5,859 nt of DNA from positions 1 through 5,859 of the forward strand of contig CALKRO010000085.1 of the NCBI GenBank assembly GCA_937990205.1. The letters are read 5' to 3'. Position numbers and translations under genes: made by a program. Below are positions 4,900 through 5,859 of the stretch, in pieces. Below the pieces are notes generated by a model that did not search any database, had not been told where the DNA came from, and worked only from the letters and a program-made list of their open reading frames with translations. The stretch's first letter is position 1. Each line of letters starts with the position of its first letter. The DNA is from an uncultured Candidatus Saccharibacteria bacterium (lineage in GTDB: Bacteria > Patescibacteriota > Saccharimonadia > Saccharimonadales > Saccharimonadaceae).

Positions 4900-5859
4900 C
4901 TATTTCTGAATTTGCGACACCAATTGATAAATCGGCATAAGCACACCGGCGATAATTACCGCCACCATCAAAGCCATAATCACCAACATAATTGGTTCAA
5001 TCAATGTCGAAATTGTATTAATTTGCTGATCTAATTCGTCTTCGTAGACGTTCGCTGCCTTACCCAGCATTTCATCAATTTTACCAGATTCTTCACCAAT
5101 TGCCGCCATTTGTGGCAGTAATGGCAAAATATAATCTAGTTCCTTCAGCGATGCCGATAGTGTCTTACCCTGCTTCACTTTTTCCGAAACTTCCTTGATT
5201 TCTTCTTCCATCACCAAGTTATTAATTGCTTCTGCTGAAATTGCCAAAGTATCCTGAATCGACACGCCCGTCGAAAGCAAGTTTTCCGCCGTGCGCGCAA
5301 AACGTCCATTATACAGACGCCAAAACATCGATTTAAAAACCGGAATATTTAATTTAATCCTCGCCAAAATATGTCGTCCGCTATCCGTACGCACGAATTG
5401 GAAGACAAAGTAAATCATAAGGCCAATCACAATCGTCACCAGCCACCACATATTCACCAAGAAGTTCGTTTGCTCCACTAATAACTTGGTAATCAACGGC
5501 AAATCCTTCCCCAGGTCATGATAAAGTTGTTGCACCTGTGGCACCACTGCAATCACCATGAAGATTAACACCGCAATAATTACCGCCAGCACAATCGCCG
5601 GATAAGTCAAAGAGTTTTTAATTCGCATCACCATCGCATGGTCTTTTTCTTGCTGGTCAGCTAGTCGCCTCAGAGATTTATCCAGCGTACCAGAAGATTC
5701 ACCAGCCTTAAGCAGTGCTAGATAAATTCGGTTAAATACATCTGGAAATTTCGCACAAGCTTGAGTCAAACTTTTACCTGCTTCCACGTCCGCCAAAATC
5801 GATTCCGTAATGCGACGCATTGGCTTACTTTCCGTCTGTTCAATCAAAACTCTTAAAGA
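4900..5859 (-). CDS. pilC: Type IV pilus / type II secretion inner-membrane platform protein (PilC/GspF), 5' end missing
   Basis: PilC/GspF anchors the extension ATPase at the inner membrane and helps polymerise pilins. The frame is open to the right edge, giving 319 C-terminal residues of a family usually about 400 long, so roughly 80-90 residues lie outside. The TTG at 5847 is not the start: the preceding codons (SLRVL) continue the family sequence. Two T2SSF domains are visible, each with its GE-SG turn: GESSGTLD at 53-60 and GEESGKID at 255-262 (numbered from the window edge). Membrane segments lie near 86-106, 134-157 and 288-310, ending in the typical VLMPIYQL. Short conserved units such as EAGKSL (26-31) and KTLSASL (232-238) mark the repeat. 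It ends TAG, seven bases before rnhA. Whether it serves pili, a pseudopilus or competence cannot be told here. Confidence 0.93.
   Translation of the reverse strand, partial: SLRVLIEQTESKPMRRITESILADVEAGKSLTQACAKFPDVFNRIYLALLKAGESSGTLDKSLRRLADQQEKDHAMVMRIKNSLTYPAIVLAVIIAVLIFMVIAVVPQVQQLYHDLGKDLPLITKLLVEQTNFLVNMWWLVTIVIGLMIYFVFQFVRTDSGRHILARIKLNIPVFKSMFWRLYNGRFARTAENLLSTGVSIQDTLAISAEAINNLVMEEEIKEVSEKVKQGKTLSASLKELDYILPLLPQMAAIGEESGKIDEMLGKAANVYEDELDQQINTISTLIEPIMLVIMALMVAVIIAGVLMPIYQLVSQIQK

Noticed and set aside
4591..5034. Plus-strand frame, 147 codons
   Set aside because: Lies antisense across rnhA and pilC, which both have clear motifs; no domain or ribosome site.

Overview
This is a gene-dense, AT-rich bacterial segment in which every gene I can support lies on the minus strand, so the biological order runs from the right edge to the left. 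TGA ends znuB and the RNase H gene and cannot sensibly be read through, so the standard code or one close to it is in use. Short spacers, purine-rich ribosome sites and overlapping stops and starts point to co-directional operons. The zinc-binding protein resembles a clostridial subclass and a type IV pilus/type II secretion gene is present. I would guess a Firmicute or a Patescibacteria-like organism, but the sequence does not settle the phylum.

Block 1 (right, 5859 to 3898): the 3' part of a PilC/GspF inner-membrane platform protein, then a type I ribonuclease H, then a CYTH-fold protein. The spacers are 7 bases and then a 4-base ATGA overlap. Block 2 (about 3892 to 2655): a candidate extended -10 promoter, then a 339-residue protein that I read as DUF4868, the family of the Kiwa anti-phage protein KwaB. 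One base later comes a 61-residue protein with two CxxC knuckles. Block 3 (2613 to 54): a zinc ABC importer in the order znuA (binding protein), znuC (ATPase), znuB (permease), tightly spaced. Block 4 (51 to the left edge): the first 17 codons of a further gene that looks like an alpha/beta hydrolase, translationally coupled to znuB.

ZnuA should capture Zn2+ (or Mn2+) at the outer face of the membrane, ZnuB carries it across and ZnuC powers transport. ZnuA has an aspartate/histidine-repeat loop, lacks a lipobox cysteine, and lacks the usual third zinc histidine. The most interesting feature is the orphan KwaB-like gene with its small two-CxxC partner, placed directly upstream of the zinc importer with no KwaA-like membrane gene beside it. 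I see no terminator hairpin, tRNA, rRNA, CRISPR array or insertion sequence. No stretch longer than about 45 bases lacks a gene.
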